The notes below the pieces were generated by a model. That model ran no database searches. It had not been told where the DNA came from and worked only from the letters and a program-made list of their open reading frames with translations. Made by a program: the position numbers and the translations under genes. From positions 1-64,000 of the forward strand of contig NZ_AUAA01000001.1 of assembly GCF_000428485.1 (NCBI RefSeq): a DNA stretch of 64,000 nt, written 5' to 3'. This DNA is from Epilithonimonas tenax DSM 16811. Lineage in GTDB: Bacteria > Bacteroidota > Bacteroidia > Flavobacteriales > Weeksellaceae. Of the stretch, positions 26,392 to 36,347 are shown piece after piece. Positions within the stretch are counted from its first letter, which is position 1. Each line of letters starts with the position of its first letter.

Positions 26392-27123
26392 AACGTCAAG
26401 TTTTGTTTCCAATATTTTTTTTTGAATTTCAAAGATTTTTCTGTCTCTTCATCTTTTAAAAAAAAACACATTTTTTTACCTGACGCTCTGTTGTAAAGCA
26501 CCTGTCCGACTGATGTGAAATTTTTTGAATGACGTTTACAGAATCAAACTTAGCATCTGCCTTATACTTTTTTAGCAGATTTTAGCAGTTGTTAAAAACT
26601 GACTACAATTAGTTAATAAGCCTCATCGCATTTATATTAATTTTATCATTATACACCACTAATATAACAAATAATAACCAAAAAAATCTATTTATTTGAA
26701 ATATCGATAATAATACAGTTGTTTTTATTTAAAATACGCAATCATTTAAAGTGGTAATATATGATTATGTTATCATTCAGTTAATGATTACGTAATAAGG
26801 AACGTAGTCTTTGAAGGAAATTTTGAACAAGACAAGATTTCCGACTGTATTTCATAAGTTATTGATATGATGATAAGCTTCTTAAGAATTAAGTTAAAAA
26901 AAAATGATAATAACAAAAAAACAAATGTTTGACTGCTGATTTTGGCGTTATAAATGTCATAAAAAGCCCATTAGAATCTCCAAAATTGGCCCTTTACAAG
27001 GCAAATTCTACCGTCGCTTATTTTTCCTTGCCAACGCTGTTTTTTTTGCTGACAGAAAACCATTACAAGCCCATTGTTTTCTTTCGATAAAAGGCGAATG
27101 ATATTTGTCTAAAACTGATAGAC
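26392..27123. other. Gene-free upstream region of the GH30 gene
   Basis: No gene is supported in these 730 bases. CAAACTTA at 26545-26552 (TAAGTTTG on the minus strand) fits a -7 element. The palindromic word TTACGTAA at 26788-26795 also occurs upstream of the second Nudix regulator (48603-48610). ATGATAAGCTT at 26870-26880 equals half of the 22-base palindrome at 48717-48738. A 53-codon plus-strand frame at 26929-27090 starts with TTG and resembles no family I know. Confidence 0.5.
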
Positions 27124-27163
27124 CAATAAAAAACCCTTTCAGTATTTGAAAATCTGAAAGGGT
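27124..27163 (-). terminator. Terminator after the GH115 gene
   Basis: ACCCTTTCAG and CTGAAAGGGT form a perfect ten-base-pair stem with an 11-base loop; the minus strand continues with TTTTTTATTGG. It ends the long glucuronoxylan transcript about 35 bases after the GH115 stop. Confidence 0.88.
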
Positions 27164-27197
27164 CTATCTCCTTATGATATTTGAACTAGGAAGCTTT

Positions 27198-29726
27198 TTA
27201 CTTTACTGAAAAATTACTTTCAGGCGCTCCCAAATAACTTGGTTCAAGTCCGCCCGTATCAATCAATATTTTTTCCAATACAACTCCCGGCTCCAATACT
27301 CTGAAGCGAAGCGTGTGTTTTCCCGGTTGCGAAATCTGATGTTTTGTAATGGATCTAATGATGTGTTCCGACTGCCATTTTCCCAATTCACCTTTGTAAT
27401 GCCCATTGAAATTAACGATTTGCGGAGGTCCGCTATCGAAAGAAACCTCATAACGCAATCCTTTGTTGTAATTGAAATTAAGGGTTGGAGCTAAAAGCAA
27501 CTGAACTTCAAACTCACCTTTGGATTCGAAATTAATATCGTATTCCAAATAGATCTTTTCATCAGCTTTAGGATAAACATTTTGTGGAAAAGTCGTAATA
27601 CCAGATTTTGTTTTCCCGAAATCAGGAATGACTTCCCAATGAATCCGGTCAGAACTATTCATTCTTGCAAAATTTTCTGCTTCGATAGAAACATAACCGT
27701 CTTTCTCTTGAAATACTTTTTCCTTCGGCATATTGGTTTCAGAAAGGTAAGTGACTTCAGGCATTATGTTTTCTTTTCCATCGAACCAGGCTTTGTATCC
27801 TATCTTCATCTGATCCATCATATGTATCCATTTTCCGGCAGCAATCTCGTGGTTGTATTGGTCATCAAGATACGCATTTCTTTCAAAACTTTCTTTCACT
27901 CTATCTGCATAAAAGTTGGCTTTGATATCATTTTTAGCAGCCAATTCCTTGTTTTTAGCAACGGCGTAATACATTTCGTACAAATTGCTGCAGGCATCAA
28001 TCGGGTAAAGAACCAGTTGGTAATAAGCATCCTGACACTCTGCGGGAATCTGGTCTTTCAAACGTAACGCATCTACTGTCAATGCTCGGTAATCATTCAA
28101 AACGGTTTCAAATTCATTGTACTTTTCCAGACTGAATGTTTTGCTGTCAAGCGTTTCCGGTGTAACTCTGCGGTTGTATTTGGCATAAAGGTTAATCATT
28201 CTTGCAATTTCCTTAGAATGTTTTTGACCAAACTGCTGAGCAGACCATTTCTCGGTATATTCCAGAAGATTTTTAGAGTTAAACTGTTTCGGATTCCAAG
28301 CCATTTCCAGGAAAAAACTGATTGGAAATTCCATTGGTTTCAAATCGCCAACATTCACCACCCACACTTTATCCACACCGTGTTCATAGGAAAGATTCAT
28401 CTGTTCCCAAACGCGTTGTATCGGACTGATATTGATCCATTTTGAATTTCTCGGTCCGCCCACATAATCGAAATGATAATACATTCCGTAACCGCCTTTG
28501 TGTAAAGGCTTTGTAGGATCCGGAAGTTTACGGACGTTGCCCCAGTTATCATCACAAAACAGCAGAATCACGTCATCCGGAACGCGCATTCCTTCGTCAT
28601 AATAATCCTGCACTTCTTTGTACAATGCCCAGACCTGTGGTGTTTTATCGGCTTTTTTTCCAGTCACTTCCGCTAATATTTTCCGCTGGTCTTTGACGAT
28701 ATTCTCCAATAAAGAAATATTGGTTCCCTCTCCCATTGCTTGGTCGCCATCACCACGCATTCCCATAGTAACGAGTTTTTCCCAGTTTTTGCTTCGTACG
28801 ATTCCAGTTTTCCAGAAATCCTGCAACACTTTAGCATTTTTTGAATAGTCCCAAACGTTCGGCAAATTGTTTTTTTTGATGTATCGGTGCCAATCTGTTT
28901 GAGCCAGAGCCATTGGTTCGTGGTGAGAAGTTCCCATTATGATACCCATTTCGTTGGCCAAAGGTCCGCTCATAACATCATCGTCATAGAAGGCTTTTCC
29001 CCACATTGCAGGCCATAGATAATTGGCTTTAGAGCGAAGCAACAGTTCAAAAACCTTTTCGTAAAATTGAGAATTGACACCGCCGAAAGTTGCTCTTGCC
29101 CAACCGCCGAGCGACGGTTCTTCATCATTCAGGAAAATCCCGCGGTATTCTACAGCCGGTTCACCGTCGGTAAAAATTCCTTTTTTGAAATATAGATTTT
29201 CTTTGGTTGCAACCGGAACATCTGCCCAAAAATACCATGGCGAAACACCAATCTGCTGAGAAACTTCATAAATTCCGTAAATTGTTCCCCGTTTGTCGCT
29301 TCCCGCAATCACAATCGCTTCCGAAACGCCGGGAAACGGATTGCTAACGTTTTGGATGATGTATTTTTCACGTTTTCCGGTTAAAGATTTTTCATCGATC
29401 TTTTTTTGTTTGATTAAATCATCAATGACAGACTTTGTCCCTACCGTTCCGATGATGATTAAAGGAGAATTCGTTCCCGAAGGATGATTCAGAATGTTGG
29501 GTTGCTCGCCTGTCACTTTCCGGAAATCGGATTGCAGGTTTTTGACAGCTCTCAGAATTCCTGCATCAATATGATTGTTTGCCAATAAAGAAACCTTCAC
29601 GGATCTGTCTTTCAGTAGAATAGCATCAGTGGTCTTCTCTGTGGTGATAAATGGTTCGGTTGCCTTTACAGTAAAACTAGTAGCAAACAGTAATATGACA
29701 AGAAGTAGCATTGGTAATCTACTCAT
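27198..29726 (-). CDS. GH115 xylan alpha-1,2-glucuronidase
   Basis: GH115 enzymes remove (4-O-methyl)glucuronic acid from internal and terminal xylose units of polymeric xylan. The 842-residue protein has a signal peptide (MSRLPMLLLVILLFATSFTVKA). Then come the GH67/GH115-like N-terminal domain (RGTIYGIYEVSQQIGVSPWY), the central barrel (YRGIFLNDEEPSLGGWA; MGTSHHEPM; LLFCDDNWGNVRKLP; WVVNVGDLKPMEFP) and a C-terminal beta domain about 670-842. It is the last gene of the cluster before a strong terminator. Together with the GH67 at 6495 it covers side-chain removal on both polymer and oligomers. Confidence 0.95.
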   Translation of the reverse strand: MSRLPMLLLVILLFATSFTVKATEPFITTEKTTDAILLKDRSVKVSLLANNHIDAGILRAVKNLQSDFRKVTGEQPNILNHPSGTNSPLIIIGTVGTKSVIDDLIKQKKIDEKSLTGKREKYIIQNVSNPFPGVSEAIVIAGSDKRGTIYGIYEVSQQIGVSPWYFWADVPVATKENLYFKKGIFTDGEPAVEYRGIFLNDEEPSLGGWARATFGGVNSQFYEKVFELLLRSKANYLWPAMWGKAFYDDDVMSGPLANEMGIIMGTSHHEPMALAQTDWHRYIKKNNLPNVWDYSKNAKVLQDFWKTGIVRSKNWEKLVTMGMRGDGDQAMGEGTNISLLENIVKDQRKILAEVTGKKADKTPQVWALYKEVQDYYDEGMRVPDDVILLFCDDNWGNVRKLPDPTKPLHKGGYGMYYHFDYVGGPRNSKWINISPIQRVWEQMNLSYEHGVDKVWVVNVGDLKPMEFPISFFLEMAWNPKQFNSKNLLEYTEKWSAQQFGQKHSKEIARMINLYAKYNRRVTPETLDSKTFSLEKYNEFETVLNDYRALTVDALRLKDQIPAECQDAYYQLVLYPIDACSNLYEMYYAVAKNKELAAKNDIKANFYADRVKESFERNAYLDDQYNHEIAAGKWIHMMDQMKIGYKAWFDGKENIMPEVTYLSETNMPKEKVFQEKDGYVSIEAENFARMNSSDRIHWEVIPDFGKTKSGITTFPQNVYPKADEKIYLEYDINFESKGEFEVQLLLAPTLNFNYNKGLRYEVSFDSGPPQIVNFNGHYKGELGKWQSEHIIRSITKHQISQPGKHTLRFRVLEPGVVLEKILIDTGGLEPSYLGAPESNFSVK

Positions 29727-29806
29727 AATCTTTATTTTTTATGATTGAAAATGTTATAGATTCTGAAAATCCACCATGTTTATTTGGTTTTTTGAATCAT
29801 CAAATC

Positions 29807-31519
29807 CTATTGATACTCATACAGTTTCACGTGCAAAATCTGAAATTCTTCTACACCTATCCGAACGTGTCTTCCTTGGTGCGTCTGATCTCCATTCAAC
29901 CTTCTTATAAATGTAAAACTTCCATCATCATTAATGCTAATCTCATCCACAGTTCCGATTCCTGCTCTTTTCCCACCATACCAAGCATTTTGTTTCTGAT
30001 CTGCACCGCCTTGTGCAACAAAACCATCTTCACCCAAATTCTTAGCAACAATTTGTTTTTTTTCTAGCTCTTTCTCAAATTCAATTACAACTCCACTACC
30101 GGCTATGAGATATTCATCTTTTGCCAATCTGAGTATTAGCCCGCCACCTTCTGGCCAAATGCTGCCATCTTTTGCCTTAGGATCCCAGGGTAGTGTATAA
30201 TAATGTCTTGCCGTAATTTGCAGGTCATCAAATTTTAATATTCTTTCGGTATTTTTCTGATCAAATAGAAGTCCTTTTGAAAAGCCCTCACCCTGATATT
30301 TTGTAAGAATAGGAGTTAGCTGTTTCAGTTTAGAATAGGCGCTTGCCAATCTTTCGCTGCCTGCATCAGAATTATTTTCTATTGAAAAAGGGCTGTAGCC
30401 AATGGCATCGTGTTCACCAAAAGAATAAAATGCTTGTACACCATTGTTGATGGTCATCTTAACTTCTGGAACGAATAAAGGATTGTTGTGCAGCCTATAT
30501 TTTGCTACCCAATTAGCATAATCACCGTCATACAAATCGGGCGCTAGAAGATCAATACTTGGAGCAGCGGCGTGCCACAAATCAATTAGATGCGCCAAAG
30601 GCCCACCTGATGGGTATTGACCCGGCAGGCGGCTTCTACTGTTCATTGCCGCATTAACAAAGAGAGGCACATTATAGATGGAACGCGAGGTTTTGGCTAA
30701 TTTTTCCACATATAAACCATAATGATAAGCTGTAAAATATTCTTCTGTAAAGATATCATCTCCAAAGATTTCTTTCCAGTTACCTGTTGTTTTAAAACCT
30801 TCTTTGCCCCATTTTTCTACAAGCGAAGGGTGAAGGCTCTTTTTATTTTTAATTAGATATTTCATCAGCGATTCCGGTACTTTCGAATTAAATGAAGAAT
30901 TGGCAGCTTTAGAATAGTCTCTTGCATTTTCCAACATTCCTATTTCGTTCTCAATTTGGATCATAATAACGGTGTTTTCGGATTGATCCACTGCAGCAAT
31001 ATGTTTTAATAATTGTGTGTAGACGTTATGATCTGCATTAAAGACATCTTCTGAAAAAGCACTTGCAATCTCCTGAGGTTTTCCAGCCTTTGTATATGCT
31101 CTCGGATATTTTTTATCATCTTTTTTAAACCATAAAGGCGCATAACAACTCATAGAATTTTTCCAGGCACCGAACCATAAAAGCACTATTTTCAAATGAT
31201 TTTTTCGAGCTTGGTCGATAGCTTTATCAATTGTTTTAAAGTCGAATTCGCCTTGCTTTGGTTCTATCAAATCCCAGGAAACAGGAACTAAAACCGTATT
31301 CAGTTTCATCTTTTCAAGTTTAGGAAAATAAGTCTCTATGTCCGCAGCAGATGACGCAGATGAATTACCCAATTCTCCTCCTAAAACAAGAAATGGTTTG
31401 TTATCAACAATTAATTGGACAGCAGTTCCCTTCGTTTCCAGGTGAGGCATTGATTTCTGCGCCACCAAAAGAGATGAGACTACTAAAGAAAAAATGGGAA
31501 ATATTTTATTAATTTTCAT
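29807..31519 (-). CDS. GH35-like beta-galactosidase with DUF5597-type C-terminus
   Basis: A 570-residue exported protein (signal MKINKIFPIFSLVVSSLLVAQ). The N-terminal barrel resembles GH35: FLVLGGELGNSSAS, LNTVLVPVSWDLIEPKQG, acid/base glutamate in MIQIENEIG, and a nucleophile candidate in LFVPEVKM. The C-terminal part (about 400-570) resembles the DUF5597 region seen in Cellvibrio Bgl35A-type enzymes, which remove galactose from xyloglucan. In a glucuronoxylan cluster its substrate is uncertain: galactosyl side chains are plausible, but another pentoside or galactoside is possible. It sits between GH43 and GH115, with 153 bases of spacer before it. Confidence 0.8.
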   Translation of the reverse strand: MKINKIFPIFSLVVSSLLVAQKSMPHLETKGTAVQLIVDNKPFLVLGGELGNSSASSAADIETYFPKLEKMKLNTVLVPVSWDLIEPKQGEFDFKTIDKAIDQARKNHLKIVLLWFGAWKNSMSCYAPLWFKKDDKKYPRAYTKAGKPQEIASAFSEDVFNADHNVYTQLLKHIAAVDQSENTVIMIQIENEIGMLENARDYSKAANSSFNSKVPESLMKYLIKNKKSLHPSLVEKWGKEGFKTTGNWKEIFGDDIFTEEYFTAYHYGLYVEKLAKTSRSIYNVPLFVNAAMNSRSRLPGQYPSGGPLAHLIDLWHAAAPSIDLLAPDLYDGDYANWVAKYRLHNNPLFVPEVKMTINNGVQAFYSFGEHDAIGYSPFSIENNSDAGSERLASAYSKLKQLTPILTKYQGEGFSKGLLFDQKNTERILKFDDLQITARHYYTLPWDPKAKDGSIWPEGGGLILRLAKDEYLIAGSGVVIEFEKELEKKQIVAKNLGEDGFVAQGGADQKQNAWYGGKRAGIGTVDEISINDDGSFTFIRRLNGDQTHQGRHVRIGVEEFQILHVKLYEYQ

Positions 31520-31535
31520 ATGAATGGTGTTTTGC

Positions 31536-31546
31536 TAATAAGCGTT
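31536..31546. promoter_or_regulatory. Shared upstream word TAATAAGCGTT
   Basis: Seventeen bases before the GH35 ATG. Its complement AACGCTTATTA is found upstream of the esterase gene (14558-14568), and a 10/12 match, TAATGAGCGTAA, is found upstream of the second Nudix regulator (48771-48782). Possible binding site of a regulator common to the xylan units; based on three occurrences only. Confidence 0.3.
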
Positions 31547-31672
31547 TAAATTGGGCTGGATCCATGATCACGGATACTATGAGCCAGAACTGCATCGATT
31601 TAAAAAGATTGTAAATTTTCAAAAACCCAGGTTCTGACCAGAGCGTAGGCAATAATAGAGGTCAAAAACCCT

Positions 31673-33394
31673 TTAATTATTAGGTTTAATATCGTTGGAC
31701 AATGTGCTGTACAAACCCATCAAACTTCCTGTGAATCCACCTGCAACATCGGTAGAAAGAATATCCCCGGACACCGCACCGCCAAGGTTTTTGAAGGTTT
31801 TGCCATCCAGAGAGTAATTGAAATTAAGGTCATCTTTTTCACCAACCACCTGCAATTTAATGGGTTTTGAAAGATAAATTTTTTCGCTGGCAATTAGTTT
31901 GGACTCGCCTTTTTCTGTTCTTTCCAAAACGATGTAGAAGTCTTTGTTTTTTTTCGTAATTCCAAAAACATAGTTGAATGTTTCGCTTTGATAACAAGTA
32001 ATTCCAGCCAGTTCCTTTTCAGATTTTGGTTTAAAATCAAGCGTTACGGAGGTTTCAAAATCTTCGTGCTGCAACCGGTGAAATAATGCCGAAACCGGAG
32101 CCAACGCTTTGATATTGGTTTCAAAAGGATTTACTTTTACGCCATTTTTAGCGGTTGTAATAAAGCTTTCACGCGGTCCACGCATTGCAATCCATCTGTA
32201 ATCAAGGGTTTTATCACTCAGTTTATCGTTGTACGCGAAGTTTCCGTTCGGGAAAAATCCGTTTTGTCCAGAATGGTTCTTTACGCCTTCCGGTAATTTT
32301 AATTTGGGTTTCATCGGCACCAAACCGTTTTCAAACACAGGATACGTTCCGCTCCAGTCAACGGGAAGAATAAAAGTTTCTCTTCCGTGATTGACGCGTC
32401 CTTTTTCGTTGGGACGTATGGCCAAAAATACACCAAAATATTTTCCATCAGGAGTTTCCACCAAATCAGCGTGACCTGCCCAATCTACTTTGTCTTTTCT
32501 GTCTTTCGGGAAATATCTCTGCGTTAAAATAGGATTGTTTTTTGCAGGAATGAAGGGACCTTTCGGCGAATCTGACATAAACACAACTTCGCTATGATTG
32601 CCACCAGTGCCGCCTTCTGCACACATCAGAAAATATTTCCCGTTCTTTTTGTACAAATGCGGACCTTCTATCCAAATTGGTTTTTGAGAAAGATCAACGC
32701 CTCCATTCACAATAATTTTATCTGAACCAGCCACAACCTGATCTTTAGCCAAATCATAATCCCACATTTTGATCACGCGATGACCATTGTACTGCTCAGT
32801 TCCTTTTGGTGGCGCATCATTGTGAACGATATAGGCTTTACCATCATCATCAAAGAAAATGGAAGGATCGATGCCGTCAAAATTCAGTTTTTGAACTTCG
32901 CTCCAAGCTTTTGCAGGGTCTTTGGTTTTCACGACCATATTTCCTACTCCAGCAGCAATCTGCGTGGTAATCATATAAAATGTATCGTTGTACTTATTAT
33001 ATTTGATATCGGGCGCATAGATTCCTGCCGAAACACCTGATTGTTCTACTTTAAGCTGAGAAGGTCTGTCCAGAACGTGACCAATTTGCTTCCAGTTCAC
33101 CAAATCTTTTGAAGTGAAAATAGGAACGCCCGGAAACATTGAAAATGAAGAATTGACCAAGTAATAATCATCTCCTTTTCTGGTAATACTTGGATCCGGA
33201 TAGCATCCCTGAAGAATTGGTGAATAAAATTCGTTCTCTTTCAGTGGATTGTTTGTGTAGATTTTATCATTCCCGCGATAGGAAAAGTCCGAAAATGTCT
33301 GTCCGGAAATGCTGCTCACGGAAAGCAAAGTCGCCGCTGCAAATACATTGGTTTTATGCCTAAAAAATGACCTATTCATTATGTTCTGTTGCAT
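31673..33394 (-). CDS. GH43 xylan-active glycosidase, exported two-domain form
   Basis: I start at the ATG at 33394 (MQQNIMNRSFFRHKTNVFAA), giving 573 residues with a signal peptide ending near SSISGQ; ATG at 33379 is also possible. A longer frame to 33520 overlaps the end of the MFS gene and adds implausible sequence. The five-blade propeller has base aspartate in GCYPDPSIT, a second aspartate in DGIDPSIFFDD, and acid glutamate in WIEGPHLY. The C-terminal half (about 370-573) is a concanavalin-like beta-sandwich typical of larger GH43 beta-xylosidases and arabinofuranosidases. Exact specificity is open. Confidence 0.9.
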   Translation of the reverse strand: MQQNIMNRSFFRHKTNVFAAATLLSVSSISGQTFSDFSYRGNDKIYTNNPLKENEFYSPILQGCYPDPSITRKGDDYYLVNSSFSMFPGVPIFTSKDLVNWKQIGHVLDRPSQLKVEQSGVSAGIYAPDIKYNKYNDTFYMITTQIAAGVGNMVVKTKDPAKAWSEVQKLNFDGIDPSIFFDDDGKAYIVHNDAPPKGTEQYNGHRVIKMWDYDLAKDQVVAGSDKIIVNGGVDLSQKPIWIEGPHLYKKNGKYFLMCAEGGTGGNHSEVVFMSDSPKGPFIPAKNNPILTQRYFPKDRKDKVDWAGHADLVETPDGKYFGVFLAIRPNEKGRVNHGRETFILPVDWSGTYPVFENGLVPMKPKLKLPEGVKNHSGQNGFFPNGNFAYNDKLSDKTLDYRWIAMRGPRESFITTAKNGVKVNPFETNIKALAPVSALFHRLQHEDFETSVTLDFKPKSEKELAGITCYQSETFNYVFGITKKNKDFYIVLERTEKGESKLIASEKIYLSKPIKLQVVGEKDDLNFNYSLDGKTFKNLGGAVSGDILSTDVAGGFTGSLMGLYSTLSNDIKPNN

Positions 33395-33416
33395 ATTTTT
33401 TCTTTTGATGTGATTG

Positions 33417-34703
33417 TTATTTGATGATGATCTCAGTTTTTTTCTTGTTAATGAACCAAATAATCCCCCAAGCCGCAACGTAAGATACGCCAGCAATGAA
33501 AAATATAATATTGTATCCACCGTTGATGTTACCTGCTTTCTTGAAGTTATCTAAGACAATACCGATGAAAAGCGGAAAAATAATTCCTGCTGCCGAACCG
33601 AGCATCCCGCCGAATCCAATAACCGAACTTACATAATTGTTGGGCAATTGATCTCCGACAGTCGTCATCAAGTTTGCGCCCCAACCTTGGTGCGCTGCGG
33701 TCGCGAAAGCAATGATAATGGTAATGAGCCACATATTGTCTACATATTTTGAGAACATTACTGGAACAACCATCAAAGCAAACAAAAGCATTGTTACACT
33801 TCTTGCTCTTCCAATTGCCCAGCCTTTTTTAATTAAAAATGAGGAAAGATAACCACCGCCAATACTTCCAATTGTGGTTCCACTATAAATGATAATCAAC
33901 GGAATGGAAGGTTTTGTCATATCCATTCTAAAAACATCTGAAAAGTAAGCCGGCAACCAAAACATAAAGAAATACCAAATCGGGTCGGTCAGAATCTTTC
34001 CGATAGCAAAAGACCAGGTGACTTTGTATTTTAATATTTCTGACAACGGCACTTTGGATTGTTCCTCCGTTTTTCCGTCCTGATCACTTTTGATGTATGC
34101 TAATTCTTCCTGGCTCAGTTGTTTTGTTTTTTCCGGAATTGAATAAAATCTCCACCAAAGGACTATCCATAATAAACCGAGCGCTCCAATCCAAACAAAA
34201 GTTTCTCTCCAGCCGTAATGCGCTAAAATAATCGGAACGAGAAGCGGTGCCAAAATAGCTCCGACTGTGGCTCCTGAATTGAAAATACCGGTTGCCAGGG
34301 CTCTTTCTTTTTTAGGAAACCATTCTGCAACTGATTTTATCGCTGCCGGAAAATTTCCTGCTTCACTGATTCCGAGTGTACTTCTTGCAATCAAAAATCC
34401 AACGGTACTCTTTACAAAACCGTGTCCTATGGAAGCCAGACTCCAGACAATTAAGGAAACAGCGTAACCGATTTTGGTTCCTACCCTATCAATAAATCTT
34501 CCCATCGCAAGATAGCCGATGGCGTAAGTGGTGGTAAATGCCATTACGATGTAGCTGTAATCTTTTTCGTCCCAGCTGAACTCTTTTTCGAGAACAGGTT
34601 TCAGTAAACCCATGACCTGACGGTCAAGATAATTGATCGTCGTAGCGAGAAAGACCAAAGACAGCATAAACCATCTTATATTATGATTTCTAGGTGACTG
34701 CAT
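33417..34703 (-). CDS. exuT: MFS hexuronate transporter (ACS family, ExuT-like)
   Basis: A 428-residue, twelve-helix inner-membrane transporter. The start INYLDRQVMGLLKPVLEKEF, the loop GRFIDRVGTKIGY and GISEAGNFPAAIKSVAEWFPKKERALATG are characteristic of the anion:cation symporter group that carries glucuronate and galacturonate. It directly abuts eda at its 5' side and is followed by GH43. Bringing glucuronate, freed by GH67 and GH115 outside the inner membrane, to the UxaC pathway encoded upstream is the consistent role. Confidence 0.9.
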   Translation of the reverse strand: MQSPRNHNIRWFMLSLVFLATTINYLDRQVMGLLKPVLEKEFSWDEKDYSYIVMAFTTTYAIGYLAMGRFIDRVGTKIGYAVSLIVWSLASIGHGFVKSTVGFLIARSTLGISEAGNFPAAIKSVAEWFPKKERALATGIFNSGATVGAILAPLLVPIILAHYGWRETFVWIGALGLLWIVLWWRFYSIPEKTKQLSQEELAYIKSDQDGKTEEQSKVPLSEILKYKVTWSFAIGKILTDPIWYFFMFWLPAYFSDVFRMDMTKPSIPLIIIYSGTTIGSIGGGYLSSFLIKKGWAIGRARSVTMLLFALMVVPVMFSKYVDNMWLITIIIAFATAAHQGWGANLMTTVGDQLPNNYVSSVIGFGGMLGSAAGIIFPLFIGIVLDNFKKAGNINGGYNIIFFIAGVSYVAAWGIIWFINKKKTEIIIK

Positions 34704-35339
34704 TTAGTTTTGATTAAGTTGTTTTAATAAATTCTGAACTTTCTCAGTCAGCTGTTCTGTCGTAAAATCTGTTTTGATGAGCGAGCTTCCCAATCCGACT
34801 GCCATTGCGCCGCCTTTGAGCCATTCTGTAATGTCATCAAAATCAGCAGCAACTCCGCCGGTTGGCATAAATTGCATTCCCGGAAAAACGGGTTGTATGG
34901 ATTTGATATAATTTCTACCCGAAGCATCTGCCGGGAAAATTTTTACCAAGCGAAGTCCGTTTTGGTAAGCCAAATTGACATCAGAAGGTGTAAAACAACC
35001 CGGGATCAAACTGATATTTTTCGCAACAGCGTGTTTAATAAGTTCGTCATTGATTACCGGTGTAATGATAAAATCTGCGTTGGCATTGGCATAATCATCC
35101 ATTTCTTTAATATTTTTCACGGTTCCGATTCCTAATAAAAGTCCGGGAAATTTGGTTGCAGCAATTTCTTTTAGTTTAATGAAATTCTCCAATGCCCGAA
35201 TGCCACGATTCGTGTATTCTATCACACGGATTCCTCCTTCGTACAAGGCTTTTACGGTATTCTCTGAAACTTCAAATGACTCGTTGAAGAACAACGGAAT
35301 GATTTTCTGGTCTTTTATTTTTTGTAATATTACATTCAT
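34704..35339 (-). CDS. eda: KDPG/KHG aldolase
   Basis: Eda splits 2-keto-3-deoxy-6-phosphogluconate into pyruvate and glyceraldehyde 3-phosphate, the last step of glucuronate breakdown. The 211-residue cytosolic protein carries the Schiff-base lysine K133 in RLVKIFPAD, the catalytic E41 in VIEYTNRG, and the phosphate-binding MPTGGV segment. It overlaps kdgK by four bases and abuts exuT, indicating tight coupling. Confidence 0.95.
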   Translation of the reverse strand: MNVILQKIKDQKIIPLFFNESFEVSENTVKALYEGGIRVIEYTNRGIRALENFIKLKEIAATKFPGLLLGIGTVKNIKEMDDYANANADFIITPVINDELIKHAVAKNISLIPGCFTPSDVNLAYQNGLRLVKIFPADASGRNYIKSIQPVFPGMQFMPTGGVAADFDDITEWLKGGAMAVGLGSSLIKTDFTTEQLTEKVQNLLKQLNQN

Positions 35340-36343
35340 AATTTTTCGATATTAATACTGTCATTGATCGTATCACCTTTTACAAACAATTTTCTGAAAG
35401 CGACTTTTGTAGCATCTTCTAAAATTTGCTGAGCCGGATTTGATTTTAAAGCTCCGTGAATCAATGCGGCCATAAAAGAATCGCCACTTCCTACTCTTTC
35501 CTCAATTTTGTGTGAATGATATTTCTCTGAAACCAACAGCTCATCCTCAGCAAACAAAGTCGCAAAATAATTGACTTCTTCACCGCTAGTAAACCGGAAT
35601 GTATTGGCAACCAATCCTACCTTCGGAAATTGCTTCTGAATTTCCAATGCTGATTTTTTCGCTTGCTTTAATAGGTTTTTATCATCAAAATTCCCATTCA
35701 ATTCATAGTCTATCGGAATGTCCAAAAACTGTTGGATTGACCAGATATTTCCCATCAGAACATTCACAAAAGGCATCAGATTTTTAATTCTATCCGACGG
35801 ATTTCTGCCATGCCAAAGGGCGGAACGGTAATTCAAATCGAGGGAAACCGTGATGTTTCTGCAGGCTGCTTCTTTCATTAAATCCAAACATTTCTGATAC
35901 GCATTTTCACTTAACGCAGGCGTAATCGTGCTGATGTGAAGCCATTTTACTTCTGAAAATATTTCATCAAAGCTAAAAGTACTAAAATCCGATTCTGTGA
36001 AAACCGACGGAAAACGGTCATAAACCACTGATGCATTCTGCATATCACCGTCCGAAGAAAGATAAAAAGTTCCGATTCTCCCGTTATTTTTCTCCGCAAG
36101 GATTTCGATTTCTTTATTTTTTAATTGAGATTCCAATTGATTTCCGATAAAATTTTCGGGTAAAGCTGTGAGAAGTTTTACTGGGTTTTTCCATTGTGCA
36201 AGCGCAGAAGCCACGTTGTATTCTGCACCACCAATGAAAATTTTCATAGACTGCTCATTGAGCCAGTTTCCATCGGAATCTGGAGCAAAATGCAAAAGCA
36301 ATTCCCCGAAACATAATATTTTATTGGAAAATGAATCTTGCAT
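35336..36343 (-). CDS. kdgK: 2-keto-3-deoxygluconate kinase (PfkB family)
   Basis: This ribokinase-fold enzyme phosphorylates KDG to KDPG. I use the ATG at 36343 (MQDSFSNKILCFGELLLHFAP; 335 residues), five bases after the uxaC stop; the frame also extends to a TTG at 36358 inside uxaC. Features are the N-terminal GELLLHFAP substrate region, GGAEYNVASALAQW, and the C-terminal RVGSGDSFMAALIHG with the PfkB catalytic aspartate. Sugar preference is assigned from the uxaC-eda context. Confidence 0.93.
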   Translation of the reverse strand: MQDSFSNKILCFGELLLHFAPDSDGNWLNEQSMKIFIGGAEYNVASALAQWKNPVKLLTALPENFIGNQLESQLKNKEIEILAEKNNGRIGTFYLSSDGDMQNASVVYDRFPSVFTESDFSTFSFDEIFSEVKWLHISTITPALSENAYQKCLDLMKEAACRNITVSLDLNYRSALWHGRNPSDRIKNLMPFVNVLMGNIWSIQQFLDIPIDYELNGNFDDKNLLKQAKKSALEIQKQFPKVGLVANTFRFTSGEEVNYFATLFAEDELLVSEKYHSHKIEERVGSGDSFMAALIHGALKSNPAQQILEDATKVAFRKLFVKGDTINDSINIEKL

Positions 36344-36347
36344 TGTA

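Noticed and set aside
26929-27090. 53-codon plus-strand frame starting with TTG
   Set aside because: Not recognisable, lacks a ribosome-binding or promoter signal, and lies in the GH30 upstream region beside a terminator.
33395-33520. 42-residue N-terminal extension of the exported GH43
   Set aside because: It overlaps the 3' end of the MFS gene and places the signal peptide internally; ATG at 33394 is the sensible start.
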